Shown one piece after another: positions 1-8,829 of a DNA stretch of 64,000 nucleotides. Position 1 is the first letter of the stretch. Every line of letters begins with the position of its first letter. Both the position numbers and the translations under genes were made by a program. Under the pieces are notes generated by a model, which was given only the letters and a program-made list of their open reading frames with translations, was not told the DNA's origin and searched no databases. Source of the stretch: MPNP01 sp026709725 (GTDB taxonomy: Bacteria; Pseudomonadota; Alphaproteobacteria; Rhodobacterales; Rhodobacteraceae); NCBI GenBank assembly GCA_965200805.1, contig OZ241384.1:1674001-1738000 (forward strand), read 5' to 3'.

Positions 1-753
1 TGCTTCTATGATCCAAGCCTGGCCGCGGCCTATGACACCTTGAGAGCCAATCCAGCCCTCGCTGCTCTCGGCCATCTTGCGGCGGTTGGGCCGGAAGGGC
101 GGCGAATCCGGGATGCCTTCAGCAAGGCGGGCCAGCGCCAGTCTCCCGACATGCGGGCACTCTGGACGCACAAGTCAGCCCGGCAGATCACCATGCGGAC
201 GGGACCGGATGAATTCCTGGTCGTCAAGTCAGGCAAGGCTCGCTACGCCCATCACCTCTGGCAGAAGCGGGGCCATCTGCTGCTGGCCAATCGCCTGTGG
301 CTGAACCTGACGCGGACCCCGGCGGTCTACTCGGACGCGCCGATCCTGGGCTCGGCCTTCGTGCCCGCCACACCGTTTGCCGATGATCCCGTGCCAGTGA
401 GCAAGGCCTGGTGCGTGTGGCTGAATTCCACGATCGGGATTCTCGCCTTCCTCAACATCCGCCAGAAGAAACTGACCTATCCGAGCTTCTCCCTCGATGG
501 CCTGCGTTCCCTGCCGGTGCCGCGGCCGGGCGCCTGCGACATCGCGCGGCTGGCGGCGGCCTATGACCAGCATGCGGAGATCGTCCTGCAACCGCTGCCC
601 GCCATCGACACCGATCCCGTCCGCCGGGCCCTGGACGAGGCTGTCCTTGCGGCGGTTCCCGATCTGCCCGCCGAGGCCCTGGACGGCTGGCGGCAGGCGA
701 TTGCGCTCGAGCCCAGCGTGAATGCCCGGAAGGAGCCCTTGCAGCTGGCGTGA
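1..753 (+). CDS. C-terminal part of a DNA-methylase-like protein (5' end outside the window)
   Basis: The reading frame is open from base 1 without a start, so only the last 250 residues are visible. The stretch around bases 403-525 reads as a tryptophan-containing WLNST segment, then a YPSFSLDGLRSLPVP segment. I associate this pattern with the C-terminal target-recognition part of large N6-adenine DNA methylases and restriction-modification fusions. The catalytic NPPY motif and SAM-binding domain would lie upstream, outside the window, so the activity cannot be confirmed here. The gene ends in TGA and is followed by about 300 bases without a gene. If the reading is right, the window starts inside a restriction or phage-defence locus. 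Family assignment rests on pattern memory, not on a catalytic motif. Confidence 0.5.
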   Translation, partial: CFYDPSLAAAYDTLRANPALAALGHLAAVGPEGRRIRDAFSKAGQRQSPDMRALWTHKSARQITMRTGPDEFLVVKSGKARYAHHLWQKRGHLLLANRLWLNLTRTPAVYSDAPILGSAFVPATPFADDPVPVSKAWCVWLNSTIGILAFLNIRQKKLTYPSFSLDGLRSLPVPRPGACDIARLAAAYDQHAEIVLQPLPAIDTDPVRRALDEAVLAAVPDLPAEALDGWRQAIALEPSVNARKEPLQLA

Positions 754-1059
754 CGGCCCATCCGCGCATGACTGGTCGCCTGACCCCGTATGTGCATGCC
801 AGAGGCCCTACATACGCCCGAGCAGGGCACGGCCCGAACACCGCACACAGCACAGACCGTCTCACAGGGTCACAGGAGAGCATTTGGGCGGGCTGTGGAT
901 CCACTTCCCTTTTGCGTCACGGATGCTGATCACACTCTGCCGCATCCCCGGGGTGGCTGGATGCCCTTGTCGCCCTGCAGATGTTACTTCTCATGATCGT
1001 TTCCTTATTCGGCGACAATCCCTGTATAACTGCCATGATGTCTTGTCTGGAGCAAAGCA
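754..1059. other. Intergenic stretch between the methylase-like gene and the unknown 350-residue gene
   Basis: About 300 bases with no credible gene. The last 60 bases are richer in A and T than the rest. A TATAAC at 1025-1030 could serve as a -10 element for the gene at 1060, but no convincing -35 stands upstream of it. Confidence 0.5.
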
Positions 1060-2112
1060 ATGAGAACCTACATGACGCCTGATGGGGCCGCAGGCCAGGA
1101 CACGCGTTACAGCATCGAAGAGAGTGCCGACTCGCACCTTGAGCGGATGTTCATGCAGCATGCAAAGTGGCAGGCCCTGAAATACAGTGTAGGACGCACA
1201 TCGAACTTGGGTGCCAGTCGCGGCGACACATTGCGGTTCCAGTCCCAACGGGCTGAATGCAATGCCGCCGTCAACTTTCATGCCGGACGGGCTCTGGACC
1301 TTGCCATGCAACTGGTCTTTGCTGTGGTTGCCGACCGGATTTTTGGGAGAAGGTCCGCCGCCGTGGACGGCACGAAGACTGAAAAAGAGCGTAGAAGGCA
1401 CCACCTGTATTGGCTCTATAATCGAATTCTTGAGGAAGCAGCAGACCGCAGCGACCCTTTTGGGGCGGACCTCAGGCAGGCCTTTGACGATGCCTATCAA
1501 AGAGCATTGCATAAGGGCGTTGTGGATGCGTTGTGTGATGACAATATCATCGGGTCATACGTTCCTCCAGAGGATCAGCCATTTCGTACTATCTCTGACA
1601 AATCTCTTCAGGATGGCGTGGAGTTGACAGTGGATCCGAAAAAAACAAACCTGCTTGCCGAGGTGTTTGGACAGAACACGCCGACCCCTTTTGACAAGAT
1701 GCCACTCCGAAACTTTGACGACTTCCTACGGAAGGCTGACAAGTCATATCTGGGCGAAGGCCCAGGCTTGAATATGAGGGGCAACGATTATCATGCACGG
1801 GATCAGGAACGCTTCAAGTCCTACGCAAGGGCCGGCACCGAATTCTTCGGGCGTCTATGCCGGGAAATTGTCACACTGGCTGACCAGCCCGGGGTATGGC
1901 ATGATGAGCTGGCCAGGAGGTTCTTTGAGCAGCGCACCTACATCGTTGGCAGAAAGATAAAGACCCTCATTGCGCAGAATTTTCAAGATACAGCCCCGGC
2001 ACTCAAGACCATCGATGATCTCAAGCCCCTGACCTTTGAGGCCTGGCGTGAGCAAAATCTACCCTTGACCGGGCGCAGTTGTAAGCCCCCGCACCGAAAA
2101 CTTTACCTTTGA
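1060..2112 (+). CDS. Protein of unknown function, 350 residues
   Basis: I do not recognise this family with certainty. The protein is soluble, without signal peptide or membrane segment, and rich in charged residues. The central part (about residues 75-165) is predominantly helical in character: a run near AGRALDLAMQLVF, then a basic EKERRRHHLYWLYNRI segment, then acidic helices. The C-terminal half has several aromatic and basic segments. A GGAG lies about 8 bases before the ATG at 1060; a second in-frame ATG at 1072 is possible. It follows a DNA-methylase-like gene and precedes small unknown ORFs, so an accessory or defence role is a reasonable guess from context only. The last 15 residues are proline and arginine rich and look less conserved. 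Confidence 0.72.
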   Translation: MRTYMTPDGAAGQDTRYSIEESADSHLERMFMQHAKWQALKYSVGRTSNLGASRGDTLRFQSQRAECNAAVNFHAGRALDLAMQLVFAVVADRIFGRRSAAVDGTKTEKERRRHHLYWLYNRILEEAADRSDPFGADLRQAFDDAYQRALHKGVVDALCDDNIIGSYVPPEDQPFRTISDKSLQDGVELTVDPKKTNLLAEVFGQNTPTPFDKMPLRNFDDFLRKADKSYLGEGPGLNMRGNDYHARDQERFKSYARAGTEFFGRLCREIVTLADQPGVWHDELARRFFEQRTYIVGRKIKTLIAQNFQDTAPALKTIDDLKPLTFEAWREQNLPLTGRSCKPPHRKLYL

Positions 2113-2161
2113 ATCTCTTGAGAACTGGAGGTAAGCGGGATGAGCGGCCGCCCAGCACCTC

Positions 2162-2272
2162 ATGACAGCTCTGATGACCCTGCATCGGAGTGCGACGGTC
2201 GAGGGGTTCCTGGCCGGGTTCGCCGAGGGAGCCGTGGCGGAGAGGAAGCGGGCGAGTGGGACAGGGGATTGA
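2162..2272 (+). CDS. Possible 36-residue ORF upstream of the small-protein pair
   Basis: A short frame that ends in TGA one base before the ATG at 2274, the spacing expected for translational coupling. The predicted peptide has an alanine/glycine-rich amphipathic stretch (TVEGFLAGFAEGAVAERKRA). No good ribosome binding site precedes it, and in-frame ATGs stand at both 2162 and 2174. I recognise no family. It may be a leader peptide, the remnant of a longer gene or chance. Confidence 0.3.
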   Translation: MTALMTLHRSATVEGFLAGFAEGAVAERKRASGTGD

Positions 2273-2273
2273 G

Positions 2274-2519
2274 ATGAATGGAAAGAGCCGATTTTCGGCT
2301 TCGAAAGCCGATGCCATCCGCGCGCTTCTGCGCAAGATCAGAGGTGCAGGCCGCCCGGAGCAGAAGATGCTGCGCAGGCGCCTTCGGACCCGATGCGGAT
2401 TTTACATATCCGACTTCTCAACCGGCGGCAGGGGATTCAGCGAAGATGACTTCAATGCACGTGTACGGGATGGCGTGATCGGCATTCACGCCAAGGCCTC
2501 GGGGCGCCGGGATGACTGA
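2274..2519 (+). CDS. Small conserved-looking protein, 81 residues, function unknown
   Basis: A basic protein with a helical N-terminus (FSASKADAIRALLRKIRGAG) and a segment reading GFYISDFSTGGRGFSEDDF towards the C-terminus. Short proteins with this FYISDF pattern occur in accessory regions of other bacteria as far as I recall, without a known function. The chosen ATG follows a TGA by one base. The longer in-frame extension to a GTG at 2190 looks unlike coding sequence. The gene overlaps the next one by eight bases, so the two are probably co-translated and act together. No signal peptide, membrane segment or catalytic motif is visible. Confidence 0.58.
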   Translation: MNGKSRFSASKADAIRALLRKIRGAGRPEQKMLRRRLRTRCGFYISDFSTGGRGFSEDDFNARVRDGVIGIHAKASGRRDD

Positions 2520-2823
2520 CAAGGCCGAACAGGATGAACGGAGAGCACGGACCGAACGGGTCCTTGCCTATCTCAACCATGAAAAGCGTCGCTGCACCTA
2601 TGAGGCGCTCGGTGACTTTCTTGGGGACATACCAGCGCAATCGGTTGGGCAATATCTCGGCGAGAAGCGCCCGGAGGCCTCCTGGGTTGTCAGCAAGAAG
2701 ACCGGGAGGCCCACAGGCTATACGCCGGATCAGCGCGACAAGGACTTCCCAAAGGATCCGATTGAGTGCGCGGAAGAACTGGAACGACGTATGTCCGCAT
2801 TTGACAATGGAGATGATCGGTGA
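2512..2823 (+). CDS. Small conserved-looking protein, 103 residues, function unknown
   Basis: The start ATG lies inside the end of the previous gene (eight-base overlap). The N-terminal half reads RVLAYLNHEKRRCTYEALGD, followed by a LGEKRPEASWVVSKKTGRPTGY segment. I have seen this combination in short uncharacterised bacterial proteins: a winged-helix-like beginning (CTYEALGDFLG) followed by a conserved RPEASWVV box. A DNA-binding or nuclease-associated role would fit the beginning of the protein but is not shown. The C-terminus is acidic (ECAEELERRMSAFDNGDD). The closely overlapped partner at 2274 is probably functionally linked. Confidence 0.62.
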   Translation: MTDKAEQDERRARTERVLAYLNHEKRRCTYEALGDFLGDIPAQSVGQYLGEKRPEASWVVSKKTGRPTGYTPDQRDKDFPKDPIECAEELERRMSAFDNGDDR

Positions 2824-3233
2824 GGAAGAGATCATTTTATGCTCGGGAGGAATCCATGCGCCATCCGCATCGGCTTCTGATATGGAAGCGGAAGTCAGGC
2901 AAGCCTTGGCAGCATGACAACTGACGGAGGTTGTGTCCACGGACGGCATCCTGACATCCTGACTGTGGTGTTGCCACAAAGAAGTGTAACCCAGAAAATG
3001 GGGATTACACACCTGAGTTGACAGGGATCAAAATACCCAATGATATCCAAGCATTTGAACTACCAATGAAATATCTGGCAAAATTCATTGTAGAATACCG
3101 ATTCCTCTGAACTTCTGTCAACCCGTCGATATTAATCCCCTTTTCATGGTTCAGATAGAACCGAACGCACAGCAGGGACATCAGGCGCACAATCCTCCAT
3201 TGAAAAGAGGTGGCAAATCGCTGATGTCCCGGT
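2824..3233. other. Intergenic region with an AT-richer patch
   Basis: No credible gene. Bases from about 2990 to 3160 are clearly richer in A and T than the rest of the window and may be the remnant of transferred DNA. A frame of 61 residues on the minus strand (3005-3190) exists, but it lacks a ribosome binding site and any recognisable motif. Confidence 0.5.
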
Positions 3234-4721
3234 TCAGTCCACCCAGGAGACCCCGGTCAAATCATTGGCCTGCGTTGGCGCATTGGCCCAGATTCCCCGG
3301 ATGCGGGCATCGGCGACACCGAGTTTTGCCAATTGAAAAAGGTAGCCGTTGACAAAATCGTCGGCAATCAGCCGCTGGGCCTGATGCAGCAGATCTCTCC
3401 GCTTCGCCGGATCGGCTGTGACAGCAAGCGTCGCGTTGAGTGCCTGGAATTCTGTACTGTCGTACTGAAAGTAATACTCTGGACGTGCATAGATATTGAT
3501 GTCACCGGGCTCGGTATGGGAAACGATCGTCAGATCATAATCCTTGTTCCGAAACACCTGTTCGAGCCATTGCGCCCATTCAAGATTGCTGGTTTCCACA
3601 TCAATGCCCACATCGCGAAGCTGGGCGGCGACAATCTCGCCACCCCGGCGGGCATAGGAGGGCGGCGGCAGCATCAGTCGCAGCATCAGACCTTCCGCAT
3701 GCCCGGCTTCGGCCAGGAGTGCTCTGGCCCGGTCCGGATCATGCGCCGAGATGTCGGTGAGATTGAGATAATCGGGATTGTGTGGAGCAAAGTGCGTCCC
3801 GATCGGGGTCCCGTAGCCGAACATGGCACCGTCGATGATCGCCTGACGGTCAATGGCGTGGGCGATCGCCTGGCGCACCCGGATATCCTGCAGGGCTCCG
3901 GACATATTGTTGGTCGAGAGGATGGTTTCTCCTTCGGTGCTGCCGATAATCACCGAAAAACGCGGGTCGGCATCAAATTGTGCCAGTGTCTCCGGGCTTG
4001 GGTAATTCGGAAAGGCATCAAGGTCGCCGGCCATCATGGCACCAAATGCTGCGGTCGGATCGGAGATGAACTTGAATGTCGCCATGGAGAGGGCCACAGG
4101 TTCGCCCCAGTAATCGGGATTGCGCACAAGTTCGACCCGATCACCCTTGACCCAGCGTGAAAATCTGAATGGGCCCGTGCCGATCGGGTTGGTCGCAGCA
4201 TCCGCCGCACTGGCGGGATCCAGAATGATGGCGTCTCCCCAGGCCAGGTTGGTTGTAAACGTGCCGTTGGGTGCTGAGAGCACGATCTCGACAGTGGCCG
4301 GATCAATCACATTGACAGCGGCAATTCCTGCAAACAGGGCCTTTTGGGCATTGCTGGAATCGTCGGCTCTGGCCCGATCAAGGGAAAACTTGACATCACC
4401 GGCGTCAAACGCACTGCCATCGTGAAACAGAACATTCCTTCGCAGGGCAAATGTGTATGTCAGACCATCGTCGGAGATCGTCCAGGACTGCGCGAGGCCC
4501 GGCCGGATCGTGCCATCAGGTCCATAGCGGATCAGTCCCTCAAAGAGATTTGCATAGACAACCTCATCGATGGCAGCAGCTGCACCGCCTGTCGGGTCAA
4601 GGTTGGGCGGTTCAAGCTGCATGCCGATGACGATCGTGTCCCGAGCAGCGTGACTGCCGGTGCCCGGAATGGCAAGGCCGGTTGCTGCAACCAGCAGCAG
4701 GATCAGTGGGAATTTGGTCAT
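3234..4721 (-). CDS. ABC transporter substrate-binding protein, peptide/nickel/opine type (SBP_bac_5)
   Basis: A periplasmic solute receptor of the family that includes DppA and OppA. Residues 1-26 form a typical Sec signal peptide (hydrophobic ILLLVAATGLA, cleavage near SHA-ARD). The mature protein starts with the usual PPNLDP segment. It carries the family signature region GDVKFSLDR near residue 110, the IGTGPFRF segment near 180, and DIRVRQAIAHAIDR near 285. Its length of 495 is normal for the family. An AGGAGA precedes the ATG by eight bases. It lies 47 bases downstream of an M20 deacylase on the same strand, which suggests uptake and hydrolysis of an acylated amino acid or small peptide. 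Permease and ATPase genes are not in the window. The substrate cannot be read from the sequence. Confidence 0.93.
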   Translation of the reverse strand: MTKFPLILLLVAATGLAIPGTGSHAARDTIVIGMQLEPPNLDPTGGAAAAIDEVVYANLFEGLIRYGPDGTIRPGLAQSWTISDDGLTYTFALRRNVLFHDGSAFDAGDVKFSLDRARADDSSNAQKALFAGIAAVNVIDPATVEIVLSAPNGTFTTNLAWGDAIILDPASAADAATNPIGTGPFRFSRWVKGDRVELVRNPDYWGEPVALSMATFKFISDPTAAFGAMMAGDLDAFPNYPSPETLAQFDADPRFSVIIGSTEGETILSTNNMSGALQDIRVRQAIAHAIDRQAIIDGAMFGYGTPIGTHFAPHNPDYLNLTDISAHDPDRARALLAEAGHAEGLMLRLMLPPPSYARRGGEIVAAQLRDVGIDVETSNLEWAQWLEQVFRNKDYDLTIVSHTEPGDINIYARPEYYFQYDSTEFQALNATLAVTADPAKRRDLLHQAQRLIADDFVNGYLFQLAKLGVADARIRGIWANAPTQANDLTGVSWVD

Positions 4722-4768
4722 ATCAGACTCTCCTGTTCAAATTGGCTGATTCAATGCATGTCTTCCAT

Positions 4769-6052
4769 TCATGATGGTGTATTGATAAGCGTCATGGCAT
4801 GCGCCATGACCTTGGCGCTGTCGATCATGTCGGTGATCAAGATCCATTCATCGGCCCGATGGGCGAGGTCAAGAAGCCCCGGACCGTAGGCGATGCAGTT
4901 GTTCTGACCCCCAATGATTGCGACATGTTTCTGGTCATAGGTACCAGGCGACAGGATCAGTTCGGGTGTTCGTCCGAGCACGGACTCAATCGCGGTGCTG
5001 ACATGCTGCACAATCGGTGCGTCCCTTGCGGTCATCACGGGTGGAACCGTGAACATCTCCTGGAAATGATAAGCAAAACCGGGCCGCGTTTCCCTGATGC
5101 CATCAAGCAGATCAAGCAATTCACCCCGAACGCTTTCGGCAGACTCTTCAGGCAGGAAACGCCGATCCAGAACGATGCGGCAGGTGTCGGTTACGCAGGG
5201 CGTTGGCAACCTGTCCCCACTTTCACCGCACTCCTCTTCTCCGCCATGAATGGCATTGATGTTGAGGGTGGATTGCCGCGCCTCCGGTGGCATGATCGGT
5301 GCCTCGGTCCGTCTCCGGGCAAGTCGCGGGATCAGTGTCTTTTCCAGAGCCTCAAGAACCGCGCCCGTATGCCGAATGGCGCAATCTCCCAGAAATGGCA
5401 TGCAGCCGTGCGCTATTTTGCCGGTTGTCCTGATCCCGGCCCAGTAAACACCACGATGGCCAAGGCAGATCCGGTCCTTGTGCAGGGGTTCAGGTATAAT
5501 GACATGCTGAACCCGTGCCGGTGCGAAATACCCCTCTTCGGCCAGCCATGCCACCCCGGCATAGCCGCCGGATTCCTCATCAGCCGTGGCTGAGATTTCA
5601 AGGGCACCAGAAAAGTCAGGGAAACACTCGGCAAACGCCTCAACGGCGATGATCGAGGTTGCAAGACCGCCTTTCATGTCACAGGCACCCCGCCCGTAAA
5701 TCCGATCTCCCTCAACACTGCCGGCAAAGGGATCCCGCTGCCAGCCATCCCCCGGTCGGACGACATCATAGTGAGAGTTGAAATGCAGACACGGGCCGGG
5801 CGTGCGTCCCTCACGGCGGGCCACAAGATTCAGGCGGGGTCGTGTGTCGCTATCCCCCGGAGCACCCTCTGCCCGCAGGATCTCTGTTGCAAACCCCCGA
5901 CCGGATAATCGTTCAGCCAGAAAATCACAAAAATCTCCATAGCACGCACCGGGTGGATTCACGGTCGGAATCGCGATGAGAGTCCGGGTCAGATCAACCA
6001 GCTCATCACGTCGGGATTCAACAGCCTGGTACAGTGTCTCAACCGATGGCAT
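4769..6052 (-). CDS. M20-family metallopeptidase / deacylase (ArgE/DapE type)
   Basis: A zinc-dependent cytosolic amidohydrolase of the acetylornithine deacetylase / succinyl-diaminopimelate desuccinylase family. Visible motifs are the first metal ligand in FNSHYDVV, the bridging aspartate in GRGACDMKGG, the catalytic glutamate pair in SATADEESGG, and the late histidine in LDLAHRADEW. Length (about 427) fits ArgE-like enzymes. I chose the ATG at 6052 (MPSVETLYQ) because the 18 residues before it, starting at 6106, do not resemble the family; the longer form remains possible. The gene is upstream of, and probably co-transcribed with, the peptide-binding protein. The proteobacterial family includes many enzymes of unknown specificity, so the arginine-pathway name should not be transferred. 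Confidence 0.88.
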   Translation of the reverse strand: MPSVETLYQAVESRRDELVDLTRTLIAIPTVNPPGACYGDFCDFLAERLSGRGFATEILRAEGAPGDSDTRPRLNLVARREGRTPGPCLHFNSHYDVVRPGDGWQRDPFAGSVEGDRIYGRGACDMKGGLATSIIAVEAFAECFPDFSGALEISATADEESGGYAGVAWLAEEGYFAPARVQHVIIPEPLHKDRICLGHRGVYWAGIRTTGKIAHGCMPFLGDCAIRHTGAVLEALEKTLIPRLARRRTEAPIMPPEARQSTLNINAIHGGEEECGESGDRLPTPCVTDTCRIVLDRRFLPEESAESVRGELLDLLDGIRETRPGFAYHFQEMFTVPPVMTARDAPIVQHVSTAIESVLGRTPELILSPGTYDQKHVAIIGGQNNCIAYGPGLLDLAHRADEWILITDMIDSAKVMAHAMTLINTPS

Positions 6053-6439
6053 CCGCACTCTGGCTCCCTCTATCACTGCGTGATATGAAACGTCTCCCAC
6101 TGTCATCCCAATACACGAAATCGTTCAACGAAACCATTTCACGATTGATTCTGTGCCATTCGCACACCGCCCGGCACCCGATTGACAGCCGATCAATCGC
6201 TGGAAACTCTCCACCCCGATTGTTATGGCGGGCATGATTTGCAGGAGATCATCAGAATGGTTACAGTGCGTATTTGTCATGGCAATTTCAGTATTTGCGG
6301 TCCCCTTCCCAAAAACACAGCAGCGCATGATGCATCATGAAGTGATCACCGGTGCACAAAGAGGCAATCAATGCCCGCTCCAGTTGCCGGATCGGTGTCT
6401 TGTCCGGGGATGGTGTGCGATGATGGTCCCGGGTGTCCA
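6053..6439. promoter_or_regulatory. Divergent intergenic region between the M20 gene and the DUF1523 gene
   Basis: The region must hold promoters for genes on both sides. A perfect 12-base palindrome, ATGATGCATCAT, lies at 6327-6338 and could be an operator. No clear -10/-35 pair was identified. If the M20 gene starts at 6106, the region is 54 bases shorter. Confidence 0.35.
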
Positions 6440-7006
6440 ATGAAAATCCTGCGTTATACGATAAAGTTGCTGATATTCTGTCTTTTTCTGGCCGCGATTG
6501 ATTACAACCTTCCATCAATCCATGTGGTCCGGGTTGTCGGCACGGAGGTTGTGCGGATGGATGTCGGTCAACGCGCTTTCTTCTGGTCATCCGGAGATTC
6601 CGGAATTGTCAGGGGCAGCAACCGCGATATCCGTTTCATCAATACGGTCAATACCCGTGAGCGACCCGTTGTGTACAGGAATGAGGATACGGCGATCGGC
6701 TGGCCACCCTATTTCAAGTTCGACAGTGGCAACCTGCAAGCCAGGGCCCAGAACATGGTTGGTGAGTGGGCCGCTGTTCGACATTACGGCTGGCGTATCA
6801 CCGCCCTGTCAATCTATCCCAATGCCCTGTCAATCAAGGCGCTCGAATCGCCGGCAGACCGACCCCGCAACTGGATCCGGATCATCGGCTTCATCATCTG
6901 CGGTCTTGCAGCTCTTGCGGTCTGGCGTCTTGGCTACCTTGTCAATCTCTGGGTTCGGGAAAAGGTCCAGATTCTCATGCACCGTATTGGTCTGAAAGGC
7001 CGCTGA
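6440..7006 (+). CDS. DUF1523 family membrane protein
   Basis: The protein has an N-terminal membrane segment (about residues 5-22, starting ILRYTIKLLIFCLFLAAIDY) and a second one near residues 150-170 (IIGFIICGLAALAVW). The loop between them, presumably periplasmic, carries the family pattern: IVRVVGTEVVRMD-like start, DIRFINTV, VYRNEDTAIGWPPYFKFDS and VRHYGWRITALSIYPNALS. This matches DUF1523, a family I know from Rhodobacterales and relatives and for which no function is established. I took the ATG at 6440 because the membrane segment begins right after it; the frame continues upstream to 6371 without family-like sequence. It is convergent with the threonine aldolase, with only ten bases between the stops. 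Confidence 0.82.
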   Translation: MKILRYTIKLLIFCLFLAAIDYNLPSIHVVRVVGTEVVRMDVGQRAFFWSSGDSGIVRGSNRDIRFINTVNTRERPVVYRNEDTAIGWPPYFKFDSGNLQARAQNMVGEWAAVRHYGWRITALSIYPNALSIKALESPADRPRNWIRIIGFIICGLAALAVWRLGYLVNLWVREKVQILMHRIGLKGR

Positions 7007-7016
7007 TCCGTCGCAG

Positions 7017-8138
7017 TCAGTGCCTGCGCTGATAGAACTCACCAATCGCATCGGCCAGCACCGTGATCGCCTGATCGTCAATACCCAGATGGACGACAAG
7101 ACGCAGGGTTGGGATCCTGCGGGCAATGACAAGACCCGCAGCCGCAATCGCATCGCACAGACCGGCATGATCTTCGGGGGCCGGTCGGACAAAGACCATA
7201 TTGGTGTGTTGGGCAATATCAACATTCGCCAAAGCCGGATTGGCACGGATCCTCTCGGCCAGATGCCGTGCCCGGCGATGGTCTTCAAGCAGGCGTTCGA
7301 CATTGTGTTCAAGCGCATAAAGCCCGGCTGCTGCAAGGACGCCACTTTGGCGCATGCCCCCTCCAAGCATTTTGCGGTACCAACGGATTGATGACTCAAT
7401 CTCCACCGGGCAGGCAAGAAGTGTTCCGGCTGGTGCACCCAATCCCTTTGAGAGGCAGATCGAGACCGTGTCGGCAAATGCAGCCATGGCCCCGATGTCG
7501 ACACCAAGCTCCAGGGCGGCATTGAAGAGGCGGGCGCCATCAAGATGGACCGCCAGGGACTGCTCCCGCGCCCTCTTCGCCGTTGCCTTGATCCGTTCCA
7601 GGGGAACCGCCTTGCCTCCATGTGTGTTTTCCAGACAGATCAGGGCGGGGCGCGGAGCATTGCGGGATGCCGAGACACCCGCCATGGTGATCACATCAGG
7701 GTCGAGTCCGCCATCATCTGCAACAGGAAGGGGCCAGTATGCGACGCTGCCGAGGGCTGAAGCGCCACCGCATTCAATGGCATAGCTGTGGTAATCCTGA
7801 CCAACCAGCATGGCCTCCCCCCGCTGGCAGTGGGTGAGGATTGCGGCGAGGTTGCTCTGCGTCCCTGTCGGAAAGAATACGGAACGATCCTTGCCGATCA
7901 GTTCAGCAAAGGAGTCTTCGAGTGCCCTGACCGTCACATCGTCACCGTAGCAATCGTCACCGACAACCGCTGATGCCATCGCCTGACGCATGCCCGCACA
8001 TGGCAGGGTCACAGTGTCGCTGCGGAAATCACCCGACACGATCACCCGATCATGAGACTGAATTTCATTGATCACATCAAGGTGCCTTTGCCCGCCGTCA
8101 TCGTTCAAGCCCTCACCCGGTCGGAGGAAACCTCCCAC
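7017..8138 (-). CDS. ltaE: Low-specificity L-threonine / allo-threonine aldolase
   Basis: A PLP-dependent fold-type I enzyme that splits threonine or allo-threonine into glycine and acetaldehyde in the cytosol. The family start FRSDTVTLP, the FFPTGTQSNLAAI segment, the LENTHGGKAVP segment, the VHLDGARLFNA motif and the cofactor-binding lysine in SICLSKGLGAPAG are all present. Length is close to the usual 340-350 residues. The ATG at 8138 adds about 35 residues before FRSDTVT. In-frame GTG codons at 8045 or 8039 would give a more typical N-terminus, so the true start is uncertain. It is transcribed away from the following lipoprotein gene, so the gap after 8138 holds two divergent promoters. 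Confidence 0.9.
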   Translation of the reverse strand: MGGFLRPGEGLNDDGGQRHLDVINEIQSHDRVIVSGDFRSDTVTLPCAGMRQAMASAVVGDDCYGDDVTVRALEDSFAELIGKDRSVFFPTGTQSNLAAILTHCQRGEAMLVGQDYHSYAIECGGASALGSVAYWPLPVADDGGLDPDVITMAGVSASRNAPRPALICLENTHGGKAVPLERIKATAKRAREQSLAVHLDGARLFNAALELGVDIGAMAAFADTVSICLSKGLGAPAGTLLACPVEIESSIRWYRKMLGGGMRQSGVLAAAGLYALEHNVERLLEDHRRARHLAERIRANPALANVDIAQHTNMVFVRPAPEDHAGLCDAIAAAGLVIARRIPTLRLVVHLGIDDQAITVLADAIGEFYQRRH

Positions 8139-8277
8139 GCAGCGCTCTCACCATACCCGAGCCCGACACCGGTCCTCCATGGGGCACGGTGCAACAGGAC
8201 TTGTATTGAGACCGATTCCCCCCTAAACTCCAAGGACCCATTCGTGCAATGACAGAGTCTGTTATCAAGAGGTCCCC

Positions 8278-8817
8278 ATGAGGAAATTCAAATTGATCCC
8301 TGCCGGTATTGCTGTAATCCTGCTGGCAGGATGCAATACACCCGAAGAACAGCAAGCCTTCAACGCTGCCACCGGTGCCCTGATTGGTGCAGGTCTCGGG
8401 ATGGCTGTATCAAGCGAGGAAGACGAGTTGAAAGGGGCTCTGGTTGGTGCCGGAGCCGGTGCATTGCTCGGGAACGCTCTGACGAGAGGACAGTCCATCA
8501 GTCCTCAGCCTGCTCCGGTACAATCGACAGCCAGCCGTCCGCCGTCACCTTCAGGCGGTCAACTCGGCGACCCGCGCACACGGGCCATCCTCAGTGCCCA
8601 TGAAAACGCCATGCGTTCTGCGCTTGATACCAATACATATCAGCGCTGGAGCACCTATGGTGTTCAGGGCAACATTTACCCCACGACACAATGGGAACAG
8701 AATGGCCAGCTTTGCCGGGGCTATGACTCGGTCTGGACCGACGGCAATACCGGTGAACGGGGCAACTTCGCCGGGTCGGCCTGCCGCCAGCAGAATGGCA
8801 GCTGGGTCATTATCTGA
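8278..8817 (+). CDS. Glycine-zipper lipoprotein of the 17-kDa surface antigen type
   Basis: The N-terminus (MRKFKLIPAGIAVILLAGC) is a lipoprotein signal peptide with a clear LAGC lipobox, so the mature protein is probably anchored by Cys19. Residues about 30-68 form two glycine-zipper segments (AATGALIGAGLGMAV and GALVGAGAGALLGNAL), which insert into or associate with the membrane. A proline-rich linker follows. The C-terminal 75 residues resemble the surface-antigen domain seen in Rickettsia 17-kDa antigen relatives, with GQLCRGYDSVWTDGN and ACRQQNGSW and two cysteines that may form a disulfide. An AGAGG lies five bases before the ATG. Probable role: outer-membrane structural lipoprotein. 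No operon partner is apparent. Confidence 0.85.
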   Translation: MRKFKLIPAGIAVILLAGCNTPEEQQAFNAATGALIGAGLGMAVSSEEDELKGALVGAGAGALLGNALTRGQSISPQPAPVQSTASRPPSPSGGQLGDPRTRAILSAHENAMRSALDTNTYQRWSTYGVQGNIYPTTQWEQNGQLCRGYDSVWTDGNTGERGNFAGSACRQQNGSWVII

Positions 8818-8829
8818 GCCGATATGAGA

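Noticed and set aside
2452..3012. A 186-residue open frame on the minus strand opposite the small-protein pair
   Set aside because: It runs antisense to two coupled plus-strand genes, has no ribosome binding site, and shows no motif. It is a shadow frame.
3005..3190. A 61-residue minus-strand frame in the AT-richer patch
   Set aside because: No ribosome binding site, no conserved-looking segment, and it lies in a probable remnant.
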